64,000 nucleotides of DNA from Sphagnum compactum (GCA_965153455.1 OZ234497.1:15362302-15426301), one strand, 5' to 3'; positions 1 through 10,570 are shown, counted from the first letter of the stretch. Notes: generated by a model from the sequence alone, not told the origin. A program made the numbers and translations.

Positions 1-741
1 ATGTTGAAAAGACATATTGGAAACACTATGGGCGTTGGGTTAGACATGATTATTTTCTTTTTGAACAATGGGGGGGGGGAAGGGGGCGGGGGCCACAAAG
101 ATGTTGAAACTTCATAATGTTGGATACAATGTCAAAGGACACCAAGAAATACATAAGGGATGCTTTTGGGCATTAGTAGGGTTGAAAATATTTTACATTT
201 AACATATTTTTCAAACTAGAGGTCATTAGGAAGCATTGTAGGAAGTACATTGGAGGATGTTAGAACGGCCTAAAAAGTTTCGTTTGAAACAATAAGAATA
301 CCAAAACAAACATCATGGATACTAAAAATATTAATGTTTTAATAACTTAGAATTAAATTTCATATTCTAGAATTAATGAAAGTGAAAATAATTTCATAGA
401 TAATTTGTATGATAATGGATTACCAATGTTTAAGTAAATTTTAAATATATATTAATGTTTTGACCTTATGTCAATTGATGGTCACTGGTAATGTGAAGCC
501 TAAATGCACTTACCTAAACGCACTTACGTAGTCAATTTCTTGACCTTTTGGTCTCGAAGACAATTTCTTGTATAAAATTGACCTTGGACAAGGATACATA
601 CTTTTGGATCCTATAAATGCAGGCAAGAGTGAACCAGCAACCATCAACTCAACATGAAGAATGGAATGGGCACTAATCAAGAAACAATTTTTTGTTGGGT
701 TCTAGTACCTAGATGACCATGGTGGTTAGCTCAGTTGTTAT
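1..741. other. Intergenic, no gene seen
   Basis: AT-rich sequence with no ORF that resembles a protein. A G-rich tract at about 69-91 has several runs of three or more G and could form a G-quadruplex. No transposon ends were recognised. Confidence 0.5.
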
Positions 742-816
742 TTTACTACCTACTTACTAACAACCCACAAGCAGGTTGTTAGTGGCTTATGGGTTGGTTA
801 GTAAGTAGGTAGTAAA
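742..816. repeat. 20-nt perfect inverted repeat with a nested alternative hairpin
   Basis: Arm 742-761 (TTTACTACCTACTTACTAAC) is the exact reverse complement of 797-816, with a 35-nt spacer. A second hairpin uses 757-765 (CTAACAACC) and 774-782 (GGTTGTTAG), so it competes with the first for 757-761. The arms are made of the same ACCTAC/GTAGGT words found in the long tracts near 57.7 and 63.2 kb. More such words follow up to about 915. Confidence 0.8.
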
Positions 817-1559
817 GCAGCCCTTACCTTTGTATATAAACTGTAAACCATCTAATTACCTAGTAAAAACCTATTTCCTTACCTAGCTACCCATATTTAG
901 GACCTACTTCTTACAGAATGGGTTACCAAGGTGAAACTAGATGTTAACTCAATTGAGGTTCATCCACACCTGAGTCACAGTGGGCATCCAATTGATGCTG
1001 CACCCATGGGTCCTGGTTGGCTCTGGCCATATATGCATTGTTTATCCAGTCTACATCATTACTAACCAAAACATATGTAAAACAAATATGAATTTCCAAT
1101 AAAAATCACAAAACAATTTCACATCACCCCAAATGCACCCAAAAAATAGGAATTTTCCAAAATTCCACCAAACATTTCAAGTCACCTAGTGCACCAAAAA
1201 GAAGAAGAAGAAGAAGAAAGAAACTGCACAAATTCCACAAAATATTTTCAAGTCCCCCTTATGCACCAAAAGAATTTTGAACTTCCACAAATTCCACCAA
1301 ACATTTTGCCAAAGACCATAGGTAAGTAATGAATCTGCTCAATAGGGTAATAGGGAGCAGAGTACATAGTAGACATTTATGGAGTTTGGTCAAAATTTTG
1401 CAGCAAACAATTAAAAAAAAGAAAATCTTTCTCCTAAGGTTCTGTTGCAATTGTGAAAGCAACAAGGAGACTAAATCATGGCATAGCTATTGGGAACAAG
1501 TCAATAGGATCCACATTCATTGAGGTTGCAAGAAGCTACGAGGGGGTAAGTGTATATTG
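817..1559. other. Intergenic with a GAA microsatellite
   Basis: No gene seen. A short GAA/AAG microsatellite lies at about 1200-1219. The open frames across 1259-1523 overlap one another on both strands, lack any recognisable protein character and are treated as chance. Confidence 0.45.
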
Positions 1560-1870
1560 TAATCTCTTGATTCCATTGGAAAGCCCTTGATGAGTAGGGG
1601 TGCACTGAAGTGGTTTTTTAAATGTTTAAACCCAAAGTGCAGGAGATATTGAATTTTGAATAATTTTTGTCATTGAGAAATCAGTAAAATAAAAAAAATT
1701 TATTTTAAGGAAATTGGGGAATACTCTTGCTATTGTTGGATAGCCTTTTATGAGTAAGGCTTCTTAGAGGTGACTTCATAACTTTTAGACCTAAGGTTCA
1801 AAAGGTATTGGATTTTGAGAAATTTTTGTCATTGAAAATTCATCAAAAATTTTTTTTTTAATGAAAATTG
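1560..1870 (+). repeat. Dimeric dispersed repeat, copy A
   Basis: Two related half-modules each begin with a GGAAAGCCCTTGATGAGTAG-like word and end in TTGTCATTGAAAATTCA-like sequence. Their anchors lie at 1582 and 1742, 160 bp apart. The same two-module unit occurs twice at about 24985-25830, with anchor spacings of 158 and 156 bp. No protein was recognised in any frame, so this is a dispersed family of unknown class. Confidence 0.65.
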
Positions 1871-3085
1871 AATTTCAGACTTAGTGTCATTTGCCCTTTC
1901 AAAATTCATTCAATATCACAATATGTGGTCAACAGCACAAACCACACTAGTTGGTTTGCAATGAAGAATTGTTACCCATTAATAATGGGATTGCAATGTT
2001 TGTCAGTGGGCATGTGCAGTTCATCAAAGTGTTGTTAGTTTCAATGTGTAGTAGACCGGGTAGTAGAGTAGTCTCACAGTTGTCAGTCACAATCTTCCAT
2101 AAAGTAATTAAGCAACAGAATCATGTTACCCTTTGGGAGATCTTGGATTTTGGATACTTAATTATTATGCAAATGACCACTTGAATTTTTCTTAAGTAAA
2201 ACATATCTTTTGCTTCATGAAAAAGTTGGTTTTTTGCAAAAACAATTTGCTCGAACTTTATCAATCAAGTTTTATCATCTGCATTGACATATGATGAGTC
2301 TAATTGATAACAGAGAAAATACATGAAAATAAGACAGCTATCATATCAAAATTGATACTGATTATTCTTGCTATCCATTTGCAACAAGCTAAATGATGAA
2401 TATGTATACCATTATAAGGTTCTTATTTTAGAGATGCTTTGCAATAATACCAGAACTGAACTGTTACTATTTCCACTGAATTTTTGACACTACTTTTAGC
2501 TGGTTTGTTGAAAAGAACATACCTGCCCATATCATTGCAACTTCCTGCACCAAATGAGTGCAAATCATAACCTATGAGAGTCACTCACAAAGTGGGAGAC
2601 CATCACCTTCATCATGAAATGCTGCCATGAAACCCACTGACTTCATCAGCTCCTGATGGTCATTGTAGCTACGTACATAATAATCTGCCCAAAACTTTGG
2701 GCGAACCATGTTGCAGAATCAAATACTAAGTTCATTGCTGGTGCTGAGAAGATATGTGACAGAAACTCAGGATCAATCTTCTCAGCAGCCTTACAATGAT
2801 GTCATGTTATAACACTATATCCATTTTAGTCTTTTGTCACACAGTATAATACCTGAACTGTTCAAAAATAGTGTATCAAATCCCAAAAACGAAGAAAGAA
2901 AGCAACAAAGCTTTACTGAATGATAACTAGCAGATCAGTTCAACAAAGTTCCACCTCAGCAAACAATCAGTGACCATAGAAATAGCCAGCATACAATGCA
3001 GCCATTATTCAATGTGCACTAACCAATACTTCCCACATCCTGACTACTATTGAAAACAGTCAGTCAGTGCCACACAATGCCATCC
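1871..3085. other. 3' flank of RPL34 with a possible exon-like ORF
   Basis: Mostly non-coding sequence downstream of the minus-strand RPL34 gene. On the minus strand, 2709-2581 holds a 42-codon ORF of protein-like composition (starts MVRPKFWADYYVRSYND, ends GDGLPLCE). A GTGAGT donor-like site overlaps its stop and another coding-looking stretch lies just upstream. I do not recognise the protein; see findings. Confidence 0.35.
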
Positions 3086-4366
3086 TTAGGCTTGTGCCTT
3101 GGCAGCCAGTTTCTCCTTTGACTTCTGAATCTTCAACACCTTCTTCACAATCTTCTGCTCCTCCACTAGAAAAGCTCGAATAATGCTGCAATAAGTAAGA
3201 CCATGCATGCTCAATAAGTTTCCATTGGCATAGAGTAGATGGAATAGCAGTAGCAGACACATTAAATCACACAAATGCATGCTGTATAGTTTGAATTGTC
3301 ACTTATGAAATACAGTAACTGATGCATTGTAATTCAACATTCAAAAACACAGCCATTAGTTACTGACATCTTTCACCCTCTTAGACTGAACCCTGAAAGA
3401 ACAACTAGCAATCCCAAAGGGGACCCTGCACACACCGTTCGCGCACTGCAGAGCCAGACATGTTGCCTCCATACGCTCTGTTAACAGTCTTCCGGTGGCG
3501 GTGAAGCCGAGAAGTCTTGTACTCAGTGGGTCTTAAATGGGGAATCTGTCAAAACAAGAGGTAGCACATGAGCATGATAACTAACAAATCTAAAGCATTT
3601 GCTTCCAACCTCAATTACCCAAATCTTCAAGTGTGGTGTACATGGCTGGTGGAGGAGCTCTAGAAAACATCCAATGAACAGAAAACCCTGTAAATCCTCT
3701 TTGAAAATGGAGAAAGAGTGCAACAGTGAGAGGTGGGGAAGAAACCCTAGAATCATCAACAGCTACAAAAAGAACAGTTGCCAACTGCACACATGAGAAA
3801 AGTTGTCGACAGAAGTGCAGCTAAGCAAATTGGCTCCAATAAGTGCATAAAGCCTTCTTCAAAGGGATATCCTGACAGTGAAGCAAATACACCATGTCTC
3901 CGCCCTTTAGTGCTGTCTGGAAGACAGAAACCATGCAGAACATGCACAGCCGAGGCTTGAGGAAAGGGGTATCAACGTACCCCTGCAATACGCTTCCCGG
4001 TGATGGAGCATTTGGGGCCTTTCGCCCGCTTCTTGGCCGTCTGGAACACAGATTTCCCACCTGCATTCCATCAAGACAGCGACAGACAGCCGAGCGGGCG
4101 AGTTCGTTACCGTCAATAATTTACATCACTACAGCGAACCCGCAAACGCGGGTGGTAACGAGTTTTCCATAAGCACACGACAGCCTTTTAAGAAGATGAA
4201 GTACAACAACAACGGTATCGGATTCACCCTCTTCGCGAGAAAATACAAAAAAATACAAAGAAAAAATGGGAACCAGAAGACTCTAACCGGGCGTTTTGAC
4301 GACGCGCGTCTGGTTGGACTTGGTGGCATAGCAGTGACGCCTGCGGTATGTCAATCTTTGCACCAT
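3086..4366 (-). CDS. RPL34: Cytosolic 60S ribosomal protein eL34 (RPL34), four coding exons
   Basis: A structural protein of the large subunit of the cytosolic ribosome. Coding exons on the minus strand are 4366-4288, 4060-3981, 3545-3436 and 3185-3086 (79, 80, 110 and 100 nt), giving 122 residues plus TAA; the family is usually about 120. Introns of 227, 435 and 250 nt all run GT to AG, in phases 1, 0 and 2. The protein opens [18 protein letters not shown], continues with the [19 protein letters not shown] core and ends with the family signature [20 protein letters not shown]. The ATG was chosen because the MVQRLTYR start is conserved in eL34. Changes from common plant versions include Cys12, the [11 protein letters not shown] segment and GGNMSG where GGVLSG is usual. 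It is divergent from the LEA gene and shares its upstream region. Nothing is broken, so a functional gene is likely. 5' UTR limits were not determined. Confidence 0.95.
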
Positions 4367-4480
4367 GGTGTAAACTACCCCTTAGATCCACCCCAACAAA
4401 AGCAGCAGCAGTTGGCAACGGGGCTCAAGCTCACTCGAGAGAAACTCAGTGCAACAATGAGAACGTCTGCGACATCCCCC

Positions 4481-4642
4481 AAAACCCTAAATGCCCTTTC
4501 TCAGGGGTGTCGCACAATCTCGCTGAACCCTAGATCCAACGCTCCAAATCTGTTTACAATCTTCATCGACGGAGAACAACCGGACTAAAGTCGAAGATTA
4601 AGAACACTGAAAACCGTCGTCATCGATGAATTAAAACCCTAA
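4481..4642. promoter_or_regulatory. Telo-box motifs upstream of RPL34
   Basis: AAAACCCTAA occurs at 4481-4490 and AAACCCTAA at about 4634-4642, 115 and 268 bases upstream of the RPL34 start codon. The telo-box is a known element of plant ribosomal-protein promoters and 5' leaders. Related ACCCTAAA and CCCTAACC words occur within the neighbouring repeats. Regulatory function here is inferred. Confidence 0.55.
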
Positions 4643-4732
4643 CGAAAATCAATTCACAGTCATCAGAGAAACCGTCCTAATGGATGAAGTCACAAGAAAA
4701 TACCACCGCAGTATAAATCAATCGTAACTAGG

Positions 4733-5080
4733 ATGGATGATTAACAATCGTGAAATCTACATCCATGGAGAATCCAATCCAACGTCCTAAACATGGATGA
4801 TTAACACCCTAAAATCTGCATCCACAGATATCCAATCCAAGGGCCTAACCATGGAAAATGTATCCACAGAAAATCCAATCCAACGGCCTGAAGATGGATG
4901 ATTAAAAACCTCAAAAATCTGCATCCACAGAAAATCCAATCCAGCGGCCTGACCGATGATGATCAACAAATCTGAAATATCTGCATCCACAGAAAATCCA
5001 ATCCAGCCCTAACCATGGATGATGATAAACAAATCTGAAAATCTACATCCACAGAAAATCCAATCCAACGGTTTGAATTG
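4733..5080. repeat. Six imperfect tandem copies of a ~60-bp unit in a divergent promoter
   Basis: Units begin at 4733, 4793, 4851, 4894, 4956 and 5015, so they are 43-66 bp long. The shared core is ATGGATGATTAACA, then ATCTGCATCCACAGAAAATC, then CAATCCAACGGCCT. Every unit carries CCAAT. The third is shortened by a deletion after its first five bases. The array sits between the start codons of RPL34 and the LEA gene and may act on either or both. Confidence 0.85.
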
Positions 5081-5090
5081 AATGTCCACC

Positions 5091-5098
5091 TATATAAT
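5091..5098 (+). promoter_or_regulatory. Candidate TATA box of the LEA_2 gene
   Basis: TATATAAT lies directly after the 60-bp repeats and 436 bases before the LEA_2 start codon. This would imply a long leader, including the purine-rich GAGAGA/GAGCGAGC stretch at about 5467-5510. It is supported only by its sequence and position. Confidence 0.45.
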
Positions 5099-5533
5099 AG
5101 CTGGGAGCGTTTGCCATGCGACGTGTCATGTTCCTGTTCGCTATTGCGCACGTGGCTTCTCTCGATTGGCTGATTCGACTTGCAGGAAAGTGTATGGTTC
5201 GGAGGTTGCGGTAGATTTGGTGAGCTTCGAACTTCGACGTTCGAAGTTCTTCACGTTTTGCCGATCTCTCGATCGTTTGCTTCCTTGCTGTTGCTGTTAC
5301 AAGTCTGATCGAAACCCGTAGAAAATAGAAGCTTGCGCACTCCAGAATCATTCACCACAAAGAGAAATTCGCAATTGCATCTTCGAGCGAGCAATGTGGA
5401 TTAGTATGCGGATTATGATCTGTGGCGAAAGTTGTTGTGATTAGACATCAGGCTGTAACAGTTTTCAGGAATTGAGCGAGGGAGGGAGAGAGAGAGATCG
5501 AGCGAGCGAGCCGCGTACGTCTGGGGAAGGGAG

Positions 5534-6987
5534 ATGACAGAATGTGGTGGAGCAGTAGTGAGCCAGAAACGGAAGAGTCGTAATTTGGTGTGCGACATGG
5601 CGATGATTGCGCTGGCGGCAGTGGGAGTGGGCGGGGTAGGACTTGGGCTTTACAATATCCGACCGCGTGACCCCGTGTTCGAGGTGCAGGCTATTACTTT
5701 GAGCGGCTTCAACCTGCGCTTCTGCACGGATTCGCCGCTGTTGCTGGCTGTGGTGGACGTGTCGCTCACGCTTTTTATCAAAGTCATCAACCCCAATGTG
5801 ACTCCTATCCAATTCTCCAGTACCATCATGGATATCTACTACAAAGGCAATCTCCTCGGCCAAGCCCAGGTTTGTGCTTGTTTTTTTTGCTTTCGTTGTT
5901 ATTGTTATTGCCGCTACTGTTTTTGCTTACGTCTGGCGCGATTGATTGGTTTTGGTGCAGCTCTCTGTATCTGAATTATTGCTCTCTATTTTGTCCTCTT
6001 CATATGTTCCAGATGAAGAATTGTTCATGTTTGAGAAACCTTCTGGACGAGGCATATGTTCCAGATGAGGAATTATTCATGTTTGAGAAACCTTCTGGAC
6101 AAGGCATATGTTCCAGATGATCCTTTCCTTGTTTGCTTTATATGAACTGTGCTTATGTCTTGTGATTGGCCTGCATCCAACAACAATCACTTTGAAGGAA
6201 AATAGAGACAAATGCACCACCACCTGCATGCAGTGGCCGTTGCAAAAAGTATTGTAAATGTGACAATTTACGCATTGACTGTTGAGAAGACTATGAACAG
6301 GGGCATTTGTAAGGTTCACATGTGTACACCAATGGCACACAAATGAGATTTGCAAGAAATTTCCTTTGTTCCTTTGCACTTCAGACCATGTGGTCACGGA
6401 ATGGGCTTTTTTTGAAGGAAAGAGTAGGAGGAATGAAAAAGGCAGGCTGGGAAATATTGGCAAGTGGAAGCTCATGGAAAGGATTGTGTGGAGCAGGTAG
6501 ATTCAGGGAGTCAGGAAGCAAAGAGCGAGCAGGTTATGGAAGTGCCTGCGAAGCTGGATGGGCTTGAAATGACCAACCATCTCAAGGACCTCTTTGCAGA
6601 TGTCGCAAAGCGTGAAATGATGCTCCACTCTGTTGTCACCATAGCTGGTAGCGCAGTAGTCTGGAAGTGGAAGCATAATTTTGAGGTATCTTGGGTTTGA
6701 GTCAATTTCTGCATGTCATTGAGAGTGCCTGATTCAAGAAGTAATCCATTTTTAGTCACATGCTGTTGTTGACTTTCCTCTGCAATCTCATGGATATGCT
6801 CTTCCCTTTGTTTCAATAGATGAGGGATAACCTTGTGATCTTCTTAATTTTTCTCTTTCAGACCTTTCATCTTGTGAATGTGTGTATCCAGGTACATGTG
6901 GACAGTGACCTCAAGGTGGACCCTGTCTTTCTCGACGTGTTGGATCAAGAGAATAGGGTGCATTTGGAGCTTGAGCCAATGATTTGA
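5534..6987 (+). CDS. LEA_2-domain (LEA14/NHL-like) membrane-anchored protein, three exons
   Basis: Exons are 5534-5869, 6497-6685 and 6892-6987 (336, 189 and 96 nt). All join in phase 0 across GT-AG introns of 627 and 206 nt, giving 206 residues plus TGA. A short basic N-terminus (KRKSR) is followed by a hydrophobic, Gly/Ala-rich segment at residues 22-40, a likely membrane anchor or signal anchor. The rest is a LEA_2 (WHy-type) beta-domain: RPRDPVFEVQAITLSGFNL, the conserved NPN at 86-88, YYKGNLLGQAQ, and near the end VVTIAGSAVVW and KVDPVFLDVLD. Such proteins are linked to desiccation or stress responses and, in the NDR1/HIN1-like branch, to defence at the membrane; which applies here cannot be told. 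The first ATG was used; ATG at 5597 (Met22) would remove the basic N-terminus. It is divergent from RPL34. Confidence 0.88.
6001..6120 (+). repeat. 52-bp tandem duplication in LEA_2 intron 1
   Basis: The unit starting CATATGTTCCAGATGA occurs at 6001, 6053 and, partially, at 6105, a constant 52-bp step. It lies wholly inside the first intron. 52 is not a multiple of 3, so the frame shifts from copy to copy. Confidence 0.85.
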
Positions 6988-8639
6988 TACCTGCAATTTG
7001 AAGTGGTGGTGACTGCAATGGAACTGCAGTAAGTATCTCACCAAGATTGAGAGTTTATTGCCCGAATGTTGATGGCACTATTGATTATAGGTGCAGTGGT
7101 TGTACAGCATGCACTTGGATTCACTGTGAAGAAGTTTTTATTCAGTCCTGGAGACCTTCAGCCAATCAATTTCATGATGGCGAAAGACTTAAGATGAGCT
7201 GGTTGTTCTCAAGCTGCTGTAAAGTAGGTTTGACTTTGGTGTATAACTCCTTTGTACAATATTTGCAGAGTCTTGCGATGATTTCTGAGAATGCCATGAA
7301 TGGCAAATGGCCTAGCACTTGTTATGTATCAGATGTATTGACTCTCTATAGCAATGCAGGATCTGCCTACTGTCTCCTTTGCCTCACAATCAAGTGACCA
7401 TCCCAATCCAAAGCTCCAGCTCCTTTCTTTGCTCATTTGGATTTGTTACATACAGAGGGGTTTGGGATCTGTGATGCGATACAATATTCTACATGTGAAT
7501 CAGCTGTATCCTTAAGCATTTGGCAGACAAGTTATTGAATTTGATTATTTATATAATTAATATTATATTACATTTTTATTTTGGAGTCTGTGTACTAGTG
7601 TTGAACAAACTAATTACACCTTTTTTTGGGGTTTAATTGTGTGCAATGGAGATGGAACTAGACTTCAAGTCTCAAATCGGATCAATGTTAAATTTTTGTG
7701 TGAAAATGATTGGAACCAAAACCCAAATAATTGGTTTCAAGATTAGATTTAAGGTTCTATGAAAAAAGATGAAAAATAAAAACCGATACCAAAGGTTCAT
7801 TTTGAAATCAAGAACCAAGACAACACTATAATATTGGAAACAACTGGAACCTTATGGTTAGAAATAGGTGATTTCCAAACACATTCATGAAAAGAAGTTA
7901 GTAACTTAGAATTAATTTGAACGTTTGAACTTAAAGCTCTAAAAGTGGGGGGGGGGGGGGGGGGGGGAAGCCAAATGATATATTACAAATGACATAATTT
8001 GAGATGTAGTGATATTGAAAAACTAAATAAGTTTGATCTATTGTAATACCTTTTTAGGTGTGGCACTTGAGTGTCAAAATCCACTTCTAAAGTAAACAAA
8101 AAAATTATGCAATTTTGGCAATGAATATAAACAACTTCTTTGATAGGTTCCTTATGTTCTAAACCTTTAACATGATGAAATCAATTAAAAAAAAAAACCT
8201 TCCTTTGTAATTTCTTTAAATTTCAACATTTCAAAAATAAATAAATAAATAAATAAATAATTTGAAAATAAAAAAATAATTTAATTATTACCAAATCTAA
8301 TAAGGTATTATAAAATGAAATTGATGTATTTCTTGCCTTTATTTGTTATTCACAATTAACATTTACATGCACAATGTTGTGAATATGTCAATTTAATGGT
8401 TTTCATTTGAGGTTTATGGGGAAGTGTTATGAACCTAAAGGCAACCTTGACAACAAAAAAAAATCTAATCTAGTGATTAGTCCAAAATGGGGTATGATTC
8501 ACTGGCTTAAATCATTATGGGATTTAAAAAGTGAAATATGTTCATTTCATCCTAATTTTTCATCATGTTTAAAGTTATGTTATTGTAGGGTCACTATATA
8601 ATCATCATGTTCCATTATTAACATAATTCACTGCTAATT
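6988..8639. other. LEA_2 3' flank and intergenic sequence
   Basis: The start must contain the 3' UTR, but I cannot fix its end. A homopolymer of 21 G lies at 7947-7967 and an (AAAT)n microsatellite at about 8234-8260. The frame at 7047-7397 has no recognisable domain and lies in UTR-like sequence, so it was not called as a gene. Confidence 0.45.
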
Positions 8640-10290
8640 AAAGTAATTCATTACAATAAATATGTTTTTTTAATGTTGTTTTAAATACCTTAAGCTATTA
8701 TCCCTTAAACTATTTTATGTTATTTTACCCTAATATGTTGTTTTAAGCTATTATATCTTACATTATTTTCAGATATTCTTAACTATTTCACCCTAGGTTT
8801 ATAAACCTTGTGATATTTTTGGTTAGTTTAAGTTATTCCACTTTCAACTACTATAAACCATTTCAGTTTTGGTTATCTACCTTAAATTATTATTGGTTAT
8901 TTAAAACTATTTTGACCTAGGTTAGTTTTGATTGTATTAGGCTATTCCATTTTATTTTATTATAAGTTATTCTACCCAAAATTATCCTCAATTATTTTAA
9001 GTGATTTCACCTAAGGTTATTATAAGTTATTATATCTTAAGTTTTTTTAAGTTATTTTATATTATTTCATTTTAAGTTATTTTAAATTATTATACCTTAA
9101 GTTATTCTAAATTATTTTACCTTAGGTTACATCTTAGGTTATTATAGGCTATATTTTATTATAGCTTAGGATTATAACTTAAAACAACTTAAGGTTACAT
9201 GACATATAATAACCTATGGTATAATACTTCATATATAACAGTTTGGAATAACATAATAATTTGGTGTGGAATAACTTAGAATAACCAAAAATAAGCTAAG
9301 GGGAATATTTTGGAAATAACTGAGAACAACTTAAAATAACCTAGAATAATGTAAGGTGTAAAGTTGATAACATCTTATAATAGCCTAAGGTGGAATAACC
9401 TATAAGAACCAAAAATAATTTGAAATAAAAAAATAACCTTAAACATATTAAGGTGAAATAATTAAAAATAATTCAAATTAACATAGGGTGTAATAACCTA
9501 TAATATTGTTAATAAGATATAATGGGAAACTTAAAATATTTTAAAATAATCAAAAATAGGCTAAGGTGGAGTCACTTAAAATAACATAGGGTGGAATAGT
9601 TTGAAATAGCAAAAAATAACCTATGGTAGAATAACCAAGAATCATTTAGGGTAGAATAACCTAAAATGCACTATGAGAAAATTGCGTCCATTGCAACTTG
9701 TTTGATGCAACTAAAAAGTGTTCGATAGAACTAGAGTACAACTAGATAGACTTGTTACAACGGACATAATTTTTTCATAGTGAATAATGTGGGGTGGAAT
9801 AACCTAGAATACAAAAATAGCCTATGGTAGAATAATTGATAATAGCCTAGAATAGTGTGGGGTGGAATAACTTAAATAATTGATAATAACATAGGGTAAA
9901 ATAACTTGGAATAACATTGAGTAGATAAACTTAAAACACTTTAAAATAATTTTAGGGTGTAATAACATGGAAATATTGAAAATAGTTTAGAGTAGAATAA
10001 CCAAAAATAACTTAAGGTACAATAACCTAAAATTGTTAAAGGTGTAATAGTCGAAAATAATTTAAGGTAGAATAACTTAAAATAACACGTGGTGGATATG
10101 TTAGAATAACTAATAATAACCTTGGATATGATATCATAAGATAATTTAGGATTAGCCTAAAATTGTAGGTAATGATAGCCTACACTAGTTTAAGAATAAT
10201 TTAAAGTAACCTACATTAACTTAAAAATAACTTAACATTAGCATGGGAACTTAGCCTATGGTAACTTACACATAGTTTAAAAAAAGAATG
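8640..10290. repeat. Low-complexity array of TTAGGTTATT-like words, inverted about its middle
   Basis: From about 8680 to 9165 the + strand is built of TTATTTTAAGTTATT and CCTAGGTTA-like words. From about 9170 to 10290 it is built of their reverse complements (AATAACCTAAAATAAC, GGTGGAATAACTT). The strand of the repeat therefore switches once near 9165. I found no fixed period. A small MITE interrupts the right half at 9669-9782. Confidence 0.8.
9669..9782. mobile_element. CACTA-type MITE, 114 bp
   Basis: The left end CACTATGAGAAAATTGCGTC and the reverse complement of the right end, CACTATGAAAAAATTATGTC, agree over about 29 nt with five differences. The interior carries TTGCAAC/GTTACAAC words like the ends of the 56.5-kb element. 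The flanking triplets (ATG, AAT) do not match, so no clean target duplication is visible. It has no coding capacity. Confidence 0.7.
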
Positions 10291-10570
10291 TTCATAACAA
10301 TATGTGATAACAAATCATTTCATTTATTTAAATAGTGATCTAGTGGTTAAAGACTTGGTCCTTCAACATGTAGGTGAGGGGAGGTGAAGGGTTTTAACTT
10401 TCACACTTACACCCTAAGTTGGTGGGTTAGGTTAATCTAGGTTCCTAAGAACTTAGACTAAACTATGCTAGATTATAAGATGCCTAAGTTAGTATAGGTG
10501 GTTAGGTGTCAAGCCTACGTTCCTAAGTGTCTAACTTAGCTTAGGTTCTTAGTTTAGCATAAATTAGGAG
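10291..10570 (+). repeat. tRNA-like sequence followed by a TAGGTT tract (composite repeat, copy 1)
   Basis: At 10332-10402, TGATCTAGTGGTTAAAGACT resembles a tRNA A-box region, but the B-box position reads GGGTTTTAACTTTC and lacks the GGTTCRA core, so it is not a working tRNA. It is followed at 10425-10570 by sequence rich in TAGGTT, CCTAAG and TTAGACTAA, including TCTAGGTTCCTAAG. The same order (array, tRNA-like, TCTAGGTTCCTAAG tract) recurs in opposite orientation at 50.4-50.95 kb. Confidence 0.55.

Noticed and set aside
718-790. GGTGGTTAGCTCAGTTGTTA looks like the 5' part of a tRNA gene.
   Set aside because: No B-box (GGTTCRANNCC) follows at the right distance and no cloverleaf can be drawn; the following bases are the CTACC hairpin.
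3546-3980. snoRNA in an RPL34 intron.
   Set aside because: A TGATGAT word is present, but no paired C/D or H/ACA boxes with a terminal stem could be found by eye.
3821-4172. Several overlapping frames on both strands in the RPL34 region.
   Set aside because: Shadows of RPL34 exon 2 and of its introns; the spliced reading explains the sequence.
8640-10290. Telomeric repeat or CRISPR-like array.
   Set aside because: Words resemble TTAGG but have no regular heptamer period, and there are no constant repeats with unique spacers.
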